64,000 nt of DNA from Polydactylus sextarius. Its lineage: Eukaryota; Chordata; Actinopteri; Polynemidae. Within the stretch, counting starts at the first letter, position 1. The number at the start of each line of letters is the position of its first letter. The position numbers and the translations under genes were made by a program. The notes under the pieces are model-generated. The model saw only the letters and a program-made list of their open reading frames with translations. It did not search any database and had not been told where the DNA came from. The stretch is taken from contig CM028921.1 in NCBI GenBank assembly GCA_016801845.1, positions 11,694,275-11,758,274 on the forward strand. Direction: 5' to 3'. Shown piece by piece: positions 1 to 10,756 of the stretch.

Positions 1-685
1 TAACATAGGTGTTTTTTTTCCTCATTCCACTGTGCAACATGTTACATCATGCTCGTGTTTTTTTGAAGCTCTCATACAAGACTATGATGAATTTTGGGGG
101 CAGAAAGTAGCATCCTCTGTGTGCTTTGCTTGTGACCGAGAATTTGCTTTTCTCTCCCATCCTCTCTCACTAACACACGTGTGTTAGGACATGTCTCACC
201 CCGAGTCACAGAAGCACATGGCAACAACAGCGGAGCAGCCAATCAGAATTCGGTGTGCCTCCTTCTGATAAATGAGTGTGGCTGAGGCGCATGGCTGAGC
301 AGAGTTGCTAAGCAGTGATGAATAGTGACTGCTGTGCTTCCTTGAGCCAATTAGCCAAAAGAGGCCCTCAGGTGCTGCACTGCTCAGGCCTTCGCCTGCA
401 AGACCAAAGTCATGTCATGGTGTAAATGATTACAGCTACCGTGGGTCCATCATTGTTGGGGGAAAAGAAATGCTGAGCTTTTAGATCTGATGAATACGAA
501 TACAGAGCAAGTAACTGTGAGAATTACATACATATTGAATGGGAGGGACCTTTCAAATTAAGGTAGTGTCAGTGGGAAGGGAAGTAAACCATCTGCGCCT
601 CTGGGCAACAAATTATAGCTGTAGTTTTGGCTGGTTAGATAAAATAATGAGAGCTGGGAAATAAACAAGTCTTTTTTTTTTTTAC
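1..685 (-). other. pdhx intron 2 (partial)
   Basis: Sequence downstream of the exon 2 donor on the minus strand. No lipoyl-lysine exon is present here (I looked for a frame encoding the ETDKA motif and found none), so exon 3 is outside the window. Apart from the E-box palindrome nothing distinctive is seen. Confidence 0.75.
170..187. repeat. 18-bp perfect palindrome containing an E-box (CACGTG)
   Basis: CTAACACACGTGTGTTAG reads the same on both strands and is centred on CACGTG, the bHLH/USF-MYC type E-box. It sits inside pdhx intron 2. The palindrome is directly visible; regulatory function is unknown. Confidence 0.6.
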
Positions 686-769
686 CTTCTTTTTTTATCC
701 ATTTGACGATGTTTCCCTCCTCCATGGTTGGGGAGAGAGCAGGCATTTGCACTTTGAGTGGGCTGACAC
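686..769 (-). CDS. pdhx: pdhx coding exon 2 (start of lipoyl domain)
   Basis: The acceptor reads tctgtcctctag (AG at 771-770). The exon encodes VSPLKVQMPALSPTMEEGN and IVKWIKKE, the N-terminal half of the lipoyl (biotinyl/lipoyl-attachment) domain. The donor is G|GTAAAA at 685-684. Length 84 bp, phase 1 at both ends. Confidence 0.93.
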
Positions 770-3700
770 CTAGAGGACAGAAAGAGAACCACATATAAAA
801 TATCCTGAGGCGGCAGCAGTGTCAGAGGTCATCAGGCTTAAAGGTCAAGAGAAAATATTTCCAGAAAAATCACTCAAATCTTTCCTACACCCGCATCTTT
901 CAGCTTCAACTAGGCTATGTGAATGTCAAAATAAATCCTGCAACACAACCAGAATTAGCAGTGTTTGTCTGCAACGAGGCCTCTGGGGTTTTTTTTTACC
1001 ATGCTCAGTTTGGCAGAGGAGCGTGAGAAAAGTGTGCCTCCTCCTGATAAATGAATGTGGCAAATATGACAGAAGAACGCTGGCAGATCACTTCTGTAAT
1101 TGTGATTCCAGCTGACACGCCTCCAGAGGCTGCACAGGCACTTGTACTCTTACACGCCTCTGAGCTACGTACCATCAGAGACCATCACCCTCCTCCTCTT
1201 CCGCACTGTCACCAGCTGTAGCCATTCAGAAGGCCAGAGTTCAACTGGCTCACGGGGCTGTGCTACTGGACACTGGTTTCTCAGGCAACCAGAGGGAAGC
1301 ACAAACCTAAATTGCAGTGGCATCACTAGCACAACTAGCCTGCGGTGCTACAGATGAAACAAAGTGGTCCAGGTAATTGCTTGAACATCACACAACTCAA
1401 ACAAAATGCCCTATTTGCCTTGGGTATAATAGCCTATACAGGCTCAGTGAACAGCACAAATAGAAAATCTATCATTTATATAAAGTGAAGTGATAAAGAT
1501 GCAGCTGATTTTTAGAAAAAGTAAATGTCCTCGAGATATGATGTAAAGGCAAATAATTATTGAATATTCATAACAGGAAAAGAAAAAAAAAAAGATTTTT
1601 GTTTGTGTCTCAGACTTCAGTCTGTGAAGGAGAGAGGACATATAGATGATAAATGATACGCTGATGGATGAATGTTGTCTCTGGCCTCACTGTGTGACGC
1701 CGCCACCTACTGGATATTTAGAACTGTCACAAAATTAAGACACCTAACCTGTCGATATTCGGTTGACTAGTCAACATCCTTTAATGTGTTGACATTTTGT
1801 GCCGTCACAGTATTTTTTGCAGAAATGTACCACCAGTACCCAAATTTGATTGTCATTCACAAACTATTTAATCTACTAATGAAATAAAAGGTGAAAACAG
1901 GTGAAATGACTAAATGATCATCCATCACAATTAATTAGGTTGTTATGGTCAGTATAGTTTCAGCAGTCTAGACATCATTTACCCTTTTAACTGTGATATT
2001 TTAGCTAGTCAAACAATACAGTTATAAATGTCTATGATCCAGGAGGCCATGTCAGTGAGCAAGCAAGGGCAACTTGAGAAACACCCCGAAAGTGGTTCAT
2101 CTTAGTGGAACGCTGTGGAATGAACTTTGATAGCTACATATCACCACATAGTTTACACAAATCCAATTCTCTTTACTGGAGTCACCTCATTGGATCTTGA
2201 ACTTTGACAACTGGGAACTTTCACAAATATTCAGCCAAGTACTAGAGATGTTCCAATCTTGATCTTGCATCAGAGCCAAATGTAGTTTTTTTTTTTTTTT
2301 TAAGACTAATTTGTCATCTGTGCAATCACCCACATTATTGTTATACTATATTACAGACTGTCATAAACTGAGCACAAACTGCAGCAGGATGCAAACTGAC
2401 AGGTAAATTAGCATTAGAAAGCAAAAACTATCCAACAACCACCTACGGTATCTGCAATACCAGAATATCACTGTGTGAGGCAGTAGAGCTGCATTCTGTT
2501 CATTAACCCAACACAGGAAAAGGTCAAAGCAAAAAGCTCTGGATTAAACATTTAAATAGAAAAAATAAAGGAAGTGGACTTGTGATTCTTTTTATTTTTT
2601 TGGTAACTGAACCTTATTTATTACATATGAATATTAAATATATAATATATAACTTTAAGATATTAGATCATTCTAAGCAGAATTTTGTATTTATATGCAC
2701 ATTTTACAAATGTAACTGTAACTTTTAGCTTTGTCATGTCATGCTCAGCGGGGCACTGTAAATGAAATGACCTGCTGTTAATTTACTTTCTGCTCATATC
2801 TTTTGCAAAAAACACAAAAAACAAAAACATTCTTTAGACCTTCTGAAAAGAGCAAACTCAAATGTAGATACATCAGTTTTCTTTGGGTCATTCTTAAGCT
2901 TTAAGACATATTAATATTTTATAGATTTCAGTTTGTGGAGAAGAGCCTGCGTGCTTATCGGACATAATATGAACATCTCAACATATGTTGAACACAAATA
3001 TATACAACAACCACCTACACTCAATAAAATCATGAGGTCTGATGTTTCTTTAAAGATACCAAATTCAAACAACATGCAACGTCAATACCTGCATCACTGT
3101 GTGGGAAACTGATAGTCCATTTTGAGATTGACTGCTATGGCCTCTTCACTCTTCTCATCTGATTACTAATAGTCATGTTTCTGCAGCGGCAGCAAGTGCA
3201 TGAAAGGATTTTTAAGATGAAAATCTAACAAGTTTCAAGTGTAAGATCATAAGATACGTCATTAAATTTACAGGTGAGAGACTGGACGCTGTTTAACACC
3301 AAAACCAAACAAACAAACAGTGGCTGTAGCATGTGATCATAAAGTTACATTACATTTCAACCATTTCAGAGACTTTGCAGCTAGCCTATGACATGAGTCA
3401 CATACAGTTACAAATGAGCATTTAATCACAAACATTTACCCGCTGTCTAGTGACAGTTCCCATCTACCTCCAGTTGACTCCAACGAGGTTTAATAATGTT
3501 GTCTCTGTGCTACCAGTCAAACCCTGAAAACGGCAGACATACCAATCTGATAACTTAACAACGGTGACATTAAACGTAATTTCACCGAAAACGACAGTAA
3601 AATAGCCGAATTACGGTCATGACCAACATAGAAAATGATAAAAGCAAATGTCAGCGTAGCGAAGGACAGCAACTATCCTTTTATCAGACTGACAACACTC

Positions 3701-3838
3701 ACCGAGGACCCATGGTGACTGAAAGAAGTGTCTGACTTGCTCCTGCCATGGACTGGTGGCCCACGAACATTTATTAAATTGAGATAATCTCAGGCTATAT
3801 AATATTCCCTGACGACCCAGACGCAAGGAGGCCGCCAT
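686..3838 (-). CDS. pdhx: pdhx, 5' part: pyruvate dehydrogenase complex component X (coding exons 1-2 only)
   Basis: PDHX is the E3-binding subunit of the mitochondrial pyruvate dehydrogenase complex; it tethers dihydrolipoamide dehydrogenase to the E2 core and carries a lipoyl domain. Two exons are visible on the minus strand: exon 1 at 3838-3703 (45 codons plus 1 base) and exon 2 at 769-686 (84 bp), separated by a 2,933-bp GT-AG intron. Joining them in phase 1 gives an N-terminal presequence rich in Arg, Ser and Leu and lacking acidic residues at the start, then the family hallmark MPALSPTMEEGNIVKWIKKEG, the first strands of the lipoyl domain. The wording MEEGNIVKW favours PDHX over the E2 subunit DLAT. 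The donor of exon 2 splits a Gly codon, as expected. The lipoyl-lysine (DKA) exon and everything downstream lie left of base 1. The start ATG has A at -3 and G at +4. Confidence 0.93.
770..3702 (-). other. pdhx intron 1
   Basis: A 2.9-kb intron defined by the donor at 3702-3701 and the acceptor at 771-770. It is AT-rich, with short poly-A/T tracts (for example T15 near 2287-2302). A short stretch near 1698-1716 (gccgccacctactgg) resembles an edge of fish DNA-transposon remnants. No coding exon is seen. Confidence 0.75.
3703..3838 (-). CDS. pdhx: pdhx coding exon 1 (start codon and mitochondrial presequence)
   Basis: Starts at ATG 3838-3836 (MAASLRLGRQ...) and ends at 3703, followed by the donor GTGAGT (3702-3697). 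Composition over residues 1-40 is Arg/Leu/Ser/Gln-rich, matching a mitochondrial targeting peptide. The human protein also begins MAAS. The exon ends in phase 1 and joins exon 2 without a stop. Confidence 0.9.
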
Positions 3839-3900
3839 GTTATCGTCCTAACCATCGGTGAGAGTTGTCCATCCAAGTGCCTGACAGAAAAACAACAGGA
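3820..3900 (-). promoter_or_regulatory. pdhx start-site region with YY1-like ATGGCGGCC element
   Basis: The pdhx initiator codon lies in AACATGGCGGCC, which matches the core of the YY1 element (AANATGGCGGC) often placed at the start of TATA-less housekeeping and mitochondrial genes. The short stretch upstream (3850-3910) has CpGs and no TATA box. That the site overlaps the start codon is seen; its use as a YY1 site and the location of the transcription start are inference. Confidence 0.4.
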
Positions 3901-4239
3901 CGCGGAGGGAGGGAAAAACGCATTATTTACAGAATAAAATTAATCGTGTGAGAATGATCGCAAAAGCCATGATATTTTCAAAATTTCATGTAATTCTTGA
4001 AATATGTTAATGCATTGCAAAGATAACCCATCATCAGTATATTTAAATAAAAACTTGCAGGCTCTAAAGAAGTAACTCGTTTGGGTCCTTCCGTCATAGG
4101 TCCCAGACTCCTCCCACAAGCACGGAAATTAAATAAATGACGAATAGATTAACACAAACATACCTAATTATAATAAATAAAATATTTTAAAAAAATAGAG
4201 GAAAAATATAGCAAACAGTTCAGGTCATCATATCACGCA

Positions 4240-4480
4240 CAAAACTGGTAGCAAAAAAAAAAAAAAATCAGTGACGTCAATCGTGGGCGCCTCGCTTATT
4301 CGCCAATTAAACGCGACAAGACCATACGCAAAAATTTAAATGGAGGCGGCGCCAATGTCGGAAGAATCCTGGACAAGAGAAAAGAATGAAGATCCGTTTT
4401 CTGGCAAATGAAGTCGTCATAGAGGATTACACGTATGCATGATGGGCCGATTACGGATGACTGACCAGACACATCGTTCA
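4240..4480. promoter_or_regulatory. CpG-rich promoter-like patch with CRE and CCAAT motifs
   Basis: Within generally AT-rich DNA this patch is dense in CpG (for example gtgggcgcctcgc, acgcgac, ggaggcggcgcc). It has a perfect palindromic CRE, TGACGTCA, at 4272-4279 and CCAAT boxes near 4300 and 4351. It lies 0.4-0.6 kb upstream of the pdhx start, in the opposite orientation to where apip would start in the human arrangement. A short frame on the plus strand opens at ATG 4333 (MEAAPMSEESW..., 23 codons). Promoter activity is inferred. Confidence 0.35.
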
Positions 4481-4615
4481 CCTTTCATCACGTTTATATG
4501 TAAGCATGGGGAAAAGTCGAGCTCGGCTGTGGATGGGTTGCAGCGTCCGTGTATGCTGTGTTTGTGTGTGGCGTGCATGTTGGCACAGTTAGCATGGCAA
4601 CTGTACAAATTCCCC

Positions 4616-4915
4616 CTACCACAAATGAGCATCACATACACAGACATATGAAAAATGTATTAATTTCTTCATGTTATTTTGCTTTTCAAACGTTTTGGAA
4701 GTCATAGGGTGATTGATAACGCACATTAATTCTGTCCCAACTCCTCTGAGGACGCTGGGCAAAGTTTCTTCTTCTACGGTTTTCAACCTCTCGGTGACTT
4801 CTGGGATAGCGTAGTGTACATCGCTATTGCTAAGTAGTAAGACATCCGGGAACCTTTCACCTACCACTGAAAGCATACTAATGTATTTGGACGTATTAGA
4901 TCGTCGCTTACTCAT
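4616..4915 (-). CDS. orphan 99-codon open reading frame, unrecognised
   Basis: The frame runs from ATG 4915-4913 to a stop at 4618-4616. The start context is favourable (A at -3, G at +4: AAACATGAG). The product begins with a basic stretch (MSKRRSNTSKY), then a mixed acidic and hydrophobic region that could be helical (VTERLKTVEEETLPSVLRGV), and ends in a Lys/Asn-rich, low-quality tail (FEKQNNMKKL onward) that looks noncoding. I do not recognise a family. It lies about 1 kb upstream of pdhx on the same strand. It may be an intact small gene, one exon of a larger gene whose real splice donor is before the tail, a decayed retrocopy, or chance. No signal peptide or membrane segment is evident. 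Confidence 0.25.
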   Translation of the reverse strand: MSKRRSNTSKYISMLSVVGERFPDVLLLSNSDVHYAIPEVTERLKTVEEETLPSVLRGVGTELMCVINHPMTSKTFEKQNNMKKLIHFSYVCVCDAHLW

Positions 4916-5534
4916 GTTTGCCTACCACATAATAGGCTAGTAGGGATATTCAGATGCAGCCCTAGTGGTGAGTTTGTAGACTGCAACCAAATGAATATCC
5001 ATCCTATCGCTCTCCATCCTGTACATGTGTGGAGAACCCACATAACATAAAAATACAAAAGCCAGTGTAGAGGAAGTGGTTGGTCTGTTTGCTCTTGTAG
5101 TGTAACAGGGTGCTTGCTCTTTCCAAAAAATAAAAAAAAGTTTTCTCCAAGAACCTTGTTTTTACATACCTTTATAGACGTGTGCTTATTCTTTTGGTTG
5201 AGATTCTGCTTGTTGTGATTAGTAGAAAAGTTTATTTTAGTAAAAGTACGACTGAATTCATGTATAATTCATTCTGGCGTTAATCTCAGTGCACTAGCAG
5301 TCAGACTTAAGTGTTTCTACCTTTGGAAATGTCTCACCAGTGTTGCATCTCCCATACTGGCAATGTTGATGTTTTTATGCACAAAATTTTCAATTGGCTT
5401 TTTTTTTTTTGCTTTTTTTTGTTGAACTTAAGGTCAGGTGCAATCCAGTGTTTAAACTTCGGTTGTTGGAGCCATAAGTTTGAGAACCTGCAACAGCCCA
5501 TTTCTACTGACAGATGTTTTTCCTAATACATTTA

Positions 5535-5712
5535 TTATTTCACAAGATTATGTGCCTTTTAGCATACTCGACTATGGACATATTGAACATATTCTATTTG
5601 AGAAACTTTTTTCCATACTTTATTAAGACTTTCACACAAAATTTCAGACTTTTCAAAGTCTGGAAAATAGTGTTTCATACTTTTTAAGACTTTCAAGACC
5701 TGCACACTGTGT
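5535..5712 (-). repeat. teleost dispersed repeat fragment ('tttaagactttcaagacctgc' type)
   Basis: Tandem-like phrases 'catacttt..taagactttca' occur twice (about 5614-5636 and 5674-5697), ending in aagacctgcacac. From memory this matches a widespread fish repeat whose other strand reads gcaggtcttgaaagtcttaaaaagta. The family was not named or aligned here. Confidence 0.4.
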
Positions 5713-5869
5713 AACATGGTGGACTGACCCTATATAAAGATAATCACAGTGATGACTCTTAGTTTCAGGTAATAAACAATTATGAAGGTTATATTTGATT
5801 TGAAAACAGTAGTCATCGTAGAAGTCATCACGCAAAACACTGTCATTGTGAGATCTATGCTGCTACACT

Positions 5870-6670
5870 ACAAAAGCTGTAGTTTAAGGCAGAAGCAGCA
5901 CCTCCTCTGGTCCTGCTGACGCCTCTATGGTGATGTAGCCCTTCCTGGAGCCTCAGCAGGAAAACTTCTACATTTTAATGTTTTTATCATTCGCCACAGT
6001 GTCTGGTGGCTGCAGGTTTAGTGAAGAGTTGTCACGGTTATGCTGTGGCTAATTACATCACAACTGCTTTGATAAAGTCCCAAATGTAATAAGTGTCAGT
6101 TTGAATTAGCTGCTCTGATTGGTGGTATTCATCATGTTGCTCACGTCCAACATCAAACGACATACTTTTCCAGAAAACTTTTCAACCCAGTCATATATGT
6201 AGAAAATCTAAACATAATTATTATCACGGTTTTCCTCAGCATCACAGTGTTTTGGTATCTTTAAGCTTGTAGTTTTGCTGTTACAGCTGCAACCTTGGAG
6301 CTCTTTGTTCAGTTTCTCCTCAGCTTCATGTCCAGCAGCAGGCAGCTGTGTTCAGTGATAAACCAGCTGTGCATTACATCCCCAGCAGCAGACAGAAAAT
6401 TGCAAGCACTTCACATTTCAGAGCTAAAAAGGTGGATGATCACTGTCTGAAGTTGAGTGAAACCACAACAGAGCAGAAAGGTGACGAGCATGAATATGAA
6501 TTAAGCAGCTGTGTCCCTGTGTGTATGAATCAGCAACTGCTTGCATTCATTCTACAGTTGACAGTATGTGAGTGTTGTCCTGCTGCCCCCAAGTGGCTAA
6601 ATTGCCACATAGCCGTTTCACCAGCGATTGTATTACTGCTCGGAAATATGCAGCAACCTATTTAGAAGAA
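5870..6670. repeat. possible DNA-transposon-derived segment
   Basis: This block (gcagcacctcctctggtcctgctgacgc ... gtcctgctgcccccaagtggc) has the texture of nonautonomous fish DNA transposons. The phrase 'ctgcccccaagtggc' near 6581-6595 and 'gccgccacctactgg' at 1698 belong to the kind of motifs that recur in teleost repeats. A 105-codon frame on the plus strand runs through it but shows no known domain. No terminal inverted repeats were confirmed. Confidence 0.25.
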
Positions 6671-8212
6671 AAAAAAAACATCAATACATTAGAGTTGAGT
6701 TGGGATAAATCTGTTTTCAGTGACTGAATTTCAGCATGTTATTAGATTCTTCATCCTGGTGAATTTTCTGTTGCTGAAACGGCATCTTTGTAAGATCATC
6801 AACTTTAGATACAAACCCAAACAGCAATTTTCATTAATGTACAGTACAAATATCTATGGCTTTAATGCCTGGACATAAACAGTTGATAACTGTTGATAGG
6901 TGTGTGTCATACTGTCTGTGTAGTTGTTACTCTGGTGAAATAGTAAATACAAAAAGGTCTGGGTCTGTACCAAAGCCAATTTTGGTACGCCCCAAAATTT
7001 AGACATATGCTGGTAATCCCCACTACTCACTGACCCACTGCACCCGTTGATAAAATGTCACAGGTTTTTTTTTTTTTTAGATAGTAGTTTTTCTATTTAA
7101 GATTTGTGAATTAAAGTTACCGTTTCATTTAGTATGGATCATCCATAATGTTGAAGGTCAAAAAACATGTCAGGAACATCTTTCATACATTACTTTTTTG
7201 TATAATTTAATTGTTTAAACAAAGAGTTGTATTATAATAACAAGTCTCGGAAATAAAGAAAATTCAAGTCTGTAATGTTTATAGTTCAGTAGTACATTTA
7301 GTACATTTTTAGCACAGCTTGATTGACAATTGTTGTTGTCGCTTCTGCCCCTTTGTTTGAATACTGCACGTAAAATGAAATATTTTAGTATAGAATGAAT
7401 AAATAAAAACATTTTTAAAAAAGTAATTTAAGTCCTATTCTCTCATTTCTAATTAAATTAAGTAAATCAAATAAGTTTTATGTTGATTTCATGACGCATC
7501 TGGATCCACTTCACTGGAAACAGGAAGAAGAAAAAAAAAAAGCTGCGTGTGGAATGTTTATGTCTTTATTTGGGAGCCAGACACCACCCAACATAATGAA
7601 TGTTATACATTGTTGGTATTATAATTATGCTTATTGTATAATGAGTTATATAAGTAATAATGAGATATGTAACAAATCACAGTATCATGTGTCCAAAAAC
7701 ACACAGTATCTCCTGCCACATTTTTCCTCCTGATATTATTACAAAATAAATGTTGATATTTGTAGTTTTCATTTAATCACCTGTCAGTTTTACATGTTAA
7801 ATATCTTTTCATGTGTCATTGTTAACACAGCAATATTTGTATGAGCAAACCACGTGACGACATGAAAACCTACATATGATTTTTTTTTTTTAAAAATAGC
7901 ATTTGCCAACAAGGAAGTAATTGTGTTAAATGATGGTCAAATGTCAGCCTATATGAGAAAACAAATGTTGATGGAAAGTACGAGCAGCTGAGCAGGAAAC
8001 TGGCTTCATAACATACTGGCATTACAAAAACATCCTTGCATTACATTGAATACTTCCTCAAGTTTTCATTATAACAAAGAATGCAGATCTGGCTGTAAAT
8101 GACTGGTTTGTCAGTGACTTATGTAACAGTTTTTTTTTTTTTTTTTAATAATGTTAATGACAGATGGTGTTTGACTCCTAACTGATTCATCACCGCACCG
8201 TCGAAACTTTTC

Positions 8213-8252
8213 TTACATTTTCTTATGTTACATTTTCATGTTACATTTTTGA
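8213..8252 (+). repeat. short tandem 'ttacatttt' repeats
   Basis: Three close copies of cttacattttc / gttacattttc / gttacattttt occur in about 40 bp. It is a minor minisatellite-like patch in the ehf-pdhx interval. Confidence 0.4.
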
Positions 8253-9069
8253 ATAAAATAAAATACTGCAGCTCAGCACCCCCAAAAAGTTTGAAAAGAA
8301 TGTCTGACGGGCCCATTTGAATGCGAGCAGAAAATGATAAGGAGTCTGATAAGCTGGATGTCTATCTGCTGAGAGAACACAACAGTACCACTGAGAAGGT
8401 ATGGCCACACACAAAATCCCAGCTGGTTGCCTTTATGCCCATGGTTAGACTATCTCTCATCACTTCCTTGTTCTTCCATCATCTATCTGATTGAATGAAT
8501 CCTTTCCCCTTTAAATATTAAAATAGCTCCGTGTTGCTCATTCAAATCTGCATATAATTTTCTGACAATAAAAGATAAAGGTACTTGTGAGCTGATTTTC
8601 TGCTGATATACTGCAGCCATTGTTTCATGTGTCACACATAGTAAAGGAGTCCAACAGTCTGCATGTTGTTGTCATGGTCCCAGACAGTCGTCTGCACTTT
8701 TGACATTGAAATGCAGTTTTTGTGCAATGGAACAACTCGCCACTAAATTGAGACGCATGGATTAAATATCTCTTGACAGGTGCATAGGTGTTTTTTTTTT
8801 TTTTTTTTTTTCTTTCCCGGATCCATTACAACCGGTTTGGGTACATGTTTGCCCATGTGCCATCAGTGCCTGCTGACAGTTTCTTCCAGCCAAGTGTTAC
8901 AAATATTCACTGGGGGCCAGTGTTGCTTGACTAAATTTCTAAGTAATAATATCTTTGGTTGCTCAATGTGGGTATTACTTGCAAAACGTTTAACATAAGC
9001 ACACAGAAAAACCTGTTACGTTATGCATATTAATTCAGATGAAAATGTCAGCAGCAGACATGGATACTC

Positions 9070-9102
9070 CTTTACATACTCGCACGCTGCGAGTATGTAA
9101 AG
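9070..9102. repeat. perfect inverted repeat: 15-bp arms, 3-nt loop
   Basis: CTTTACATACTCGCA, then CGC, then TGCGAGTATGTAAAG. All 15 arm positions pair. The flanking bases (c and c) do not pair, so the hairpin is exactly delimited. Function is unknown; it lies in the ehf 3' flank. Confidence 0.85.
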
Positions 9103-10575
9103 CTGGGGTTTGCATTTGACAGGGCAGTGGTCGGCTAGGAAAATCAAGCTCCTCTTTGTGTGGCGGAGGTTAGATCAGTCTAGACGATTTGCCTAACTGT
9201 TCACTTATCTCCAGTCAGTCAGATCAAACTTGTTTCCGTGTCACACCTCACAGCAGCCAAATCCACATTATTCAAAAATGAAACCAAGGCCAGATTTCAC
9301 AGGTCCGTGCCTTTCTTTGCTTCTAATCGCTCTATGGAAACTATTTTTCATTTTTACGTCCACCTCTGCGTGCCCTAATAATGCTTCGATGAAATGGGAA
9401 TAAAATACAATGAAATATCTGAGGTAAAGTTAGGTTAAAAAGAATACATAATGTTTAAACTCATTTGTTTGTGGCCGGTGTTGAGTTTGCTTCACAGCTA
9501 GTGGACAGATTCTCCTTCTTTCTGTCATTACCGAAACTGTTTAAAACACGATTCTCATTTCAGCAAAACATCAGTCACCGTTTTGTTTATTTTGTTTATT
9601 ATTTCAAAAGTACATAAGGCTCGTGACGAGCGCTGCATCAGAGAAAGGACAAGGTGTGATTGCTACATGAAAATAATGTAACAACATTGTAACCAAACAA
9701 CGGGATACAATGGTTATGCACTTTAATTTGAATTGTCATTCCTGCTTGTTTTATGCGATGTAACAATATAGCAATCAGTCAATATCACAGTCCAATCAAG
9801 AGTAGTCACTGACTGTATTGTCTCCTTACACAATTTGCAACGTTTCATCCAATCATCAGCAGACACAACATTATAGCAAATTCTAATTCTAGCAAACTAA
9901 TCAGACATTGTTTCCTGCCACCAGGGAGAAAACCTGTGGTAATCTTGTAGAAATCACCTTAGGTCTGACACTAGAAGTAAGAACAAAGTAGTACATAGTT
10001 TTTAATAACAACACATGATCACAACTCGGCAGCAGAGGATGAACTAGCTAGAAAGGGATGCAGTGAGTCATAAAGCCATTGGGAATGATAACACAATGCG
10101 GTGTGATACAGAGCCACGTTATGTAAAGAAGGAATACAACAGCGAGATGAATCGGAGCGAAGATTAGACACAGATTTGCTTGTGGAAACAGGTCAAAGAA
10201 AAGAGCCTTTCACCGACACCATTTTTAATCTGGTTGGCCATCGAGTTGCCTATGACACGCGCTGGCATGCACTGGCGAACAGTCATCTGCCTGGCATTTC
10301 ATCCTGGCATGATAAAACTGAAAGAACCTGTCCTGTCTCTGAGTGAATTCAAACACTTTTTGTTTTTTTTTTGTTTTTTTAGTGGGAACGAGGCTTCCAA
10401 TGACACATTCACGTTGCACTCGGTTGAAAATCAGTATGTGGGAAATGTTTCTAATTTGTGTTGCAGTGTTGACAGAAGTTTTTACAGCACCCGCGGTTTT
10501 TGACGCGCAGTTCTGACATAACATTATAATTATAATGATAATAATAATAATGGTAAAAAAAAAACAATCACAAAC

Positions 10576-10581
10576 TTTATT
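10576..10581 (-). terminator. candidate ehf polyadenylation signal AATAAA
   Basis: The minus strand reads ACAAATAAAGTTTGTGATTG followed by a T run, i.e. the canonical hexamer with a GU/U-rich downstream element, about 850 nt past the ehf stop. An ATTAAA also occurs almost immediately after the stop (near 11411-11416), and AATAAA near 9586-9600 is another option. Which one is used cannot be told from sequence. Confidence 0.35.
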
Positions 10582-10713
10582 TGTAGTTAACAACAACAAA
10601 CATTTGCACATTTTCTTTAGAGCTCAATAAATGCAAATTATGAAATGAACCACATCAGACTGGAAATATTTATGTTGCTTGTCTCTAAATCCTTGTATTT
10701 CATTGCCGCAGCA

Positions 10714-10756
10714 TGCTTATTATTATTATTATTATTATTATCATCATCATCATTAC
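10714..10756 (+). repeat. (TTA)n followed by (TCA)n microsatellite
   Basis: Nine or so TTA units run directly into TCATCATCATCA. It lies in the ehf 3' flank. A second imperfect ATA/ATG run lies near 10524-10553. Confidence 0.85.

Noticed and set aside
686..769. Assignment of the lipoyl exon to dlat (E2) rather than pdhx
   Set aside because: The MEEGNIVKW wording and the MAAS-type first exon fit PDHX better, as does linkage to ehf.
6500..6540. Minus-strand LLIHTHRDTAA, superficially like the APIP zinc-site motif IHTHSKAAV
   Set aside because: A stop follows at once and neither side shows further APIP similarity; it lies in repeat-like DNA. Treated as chance.
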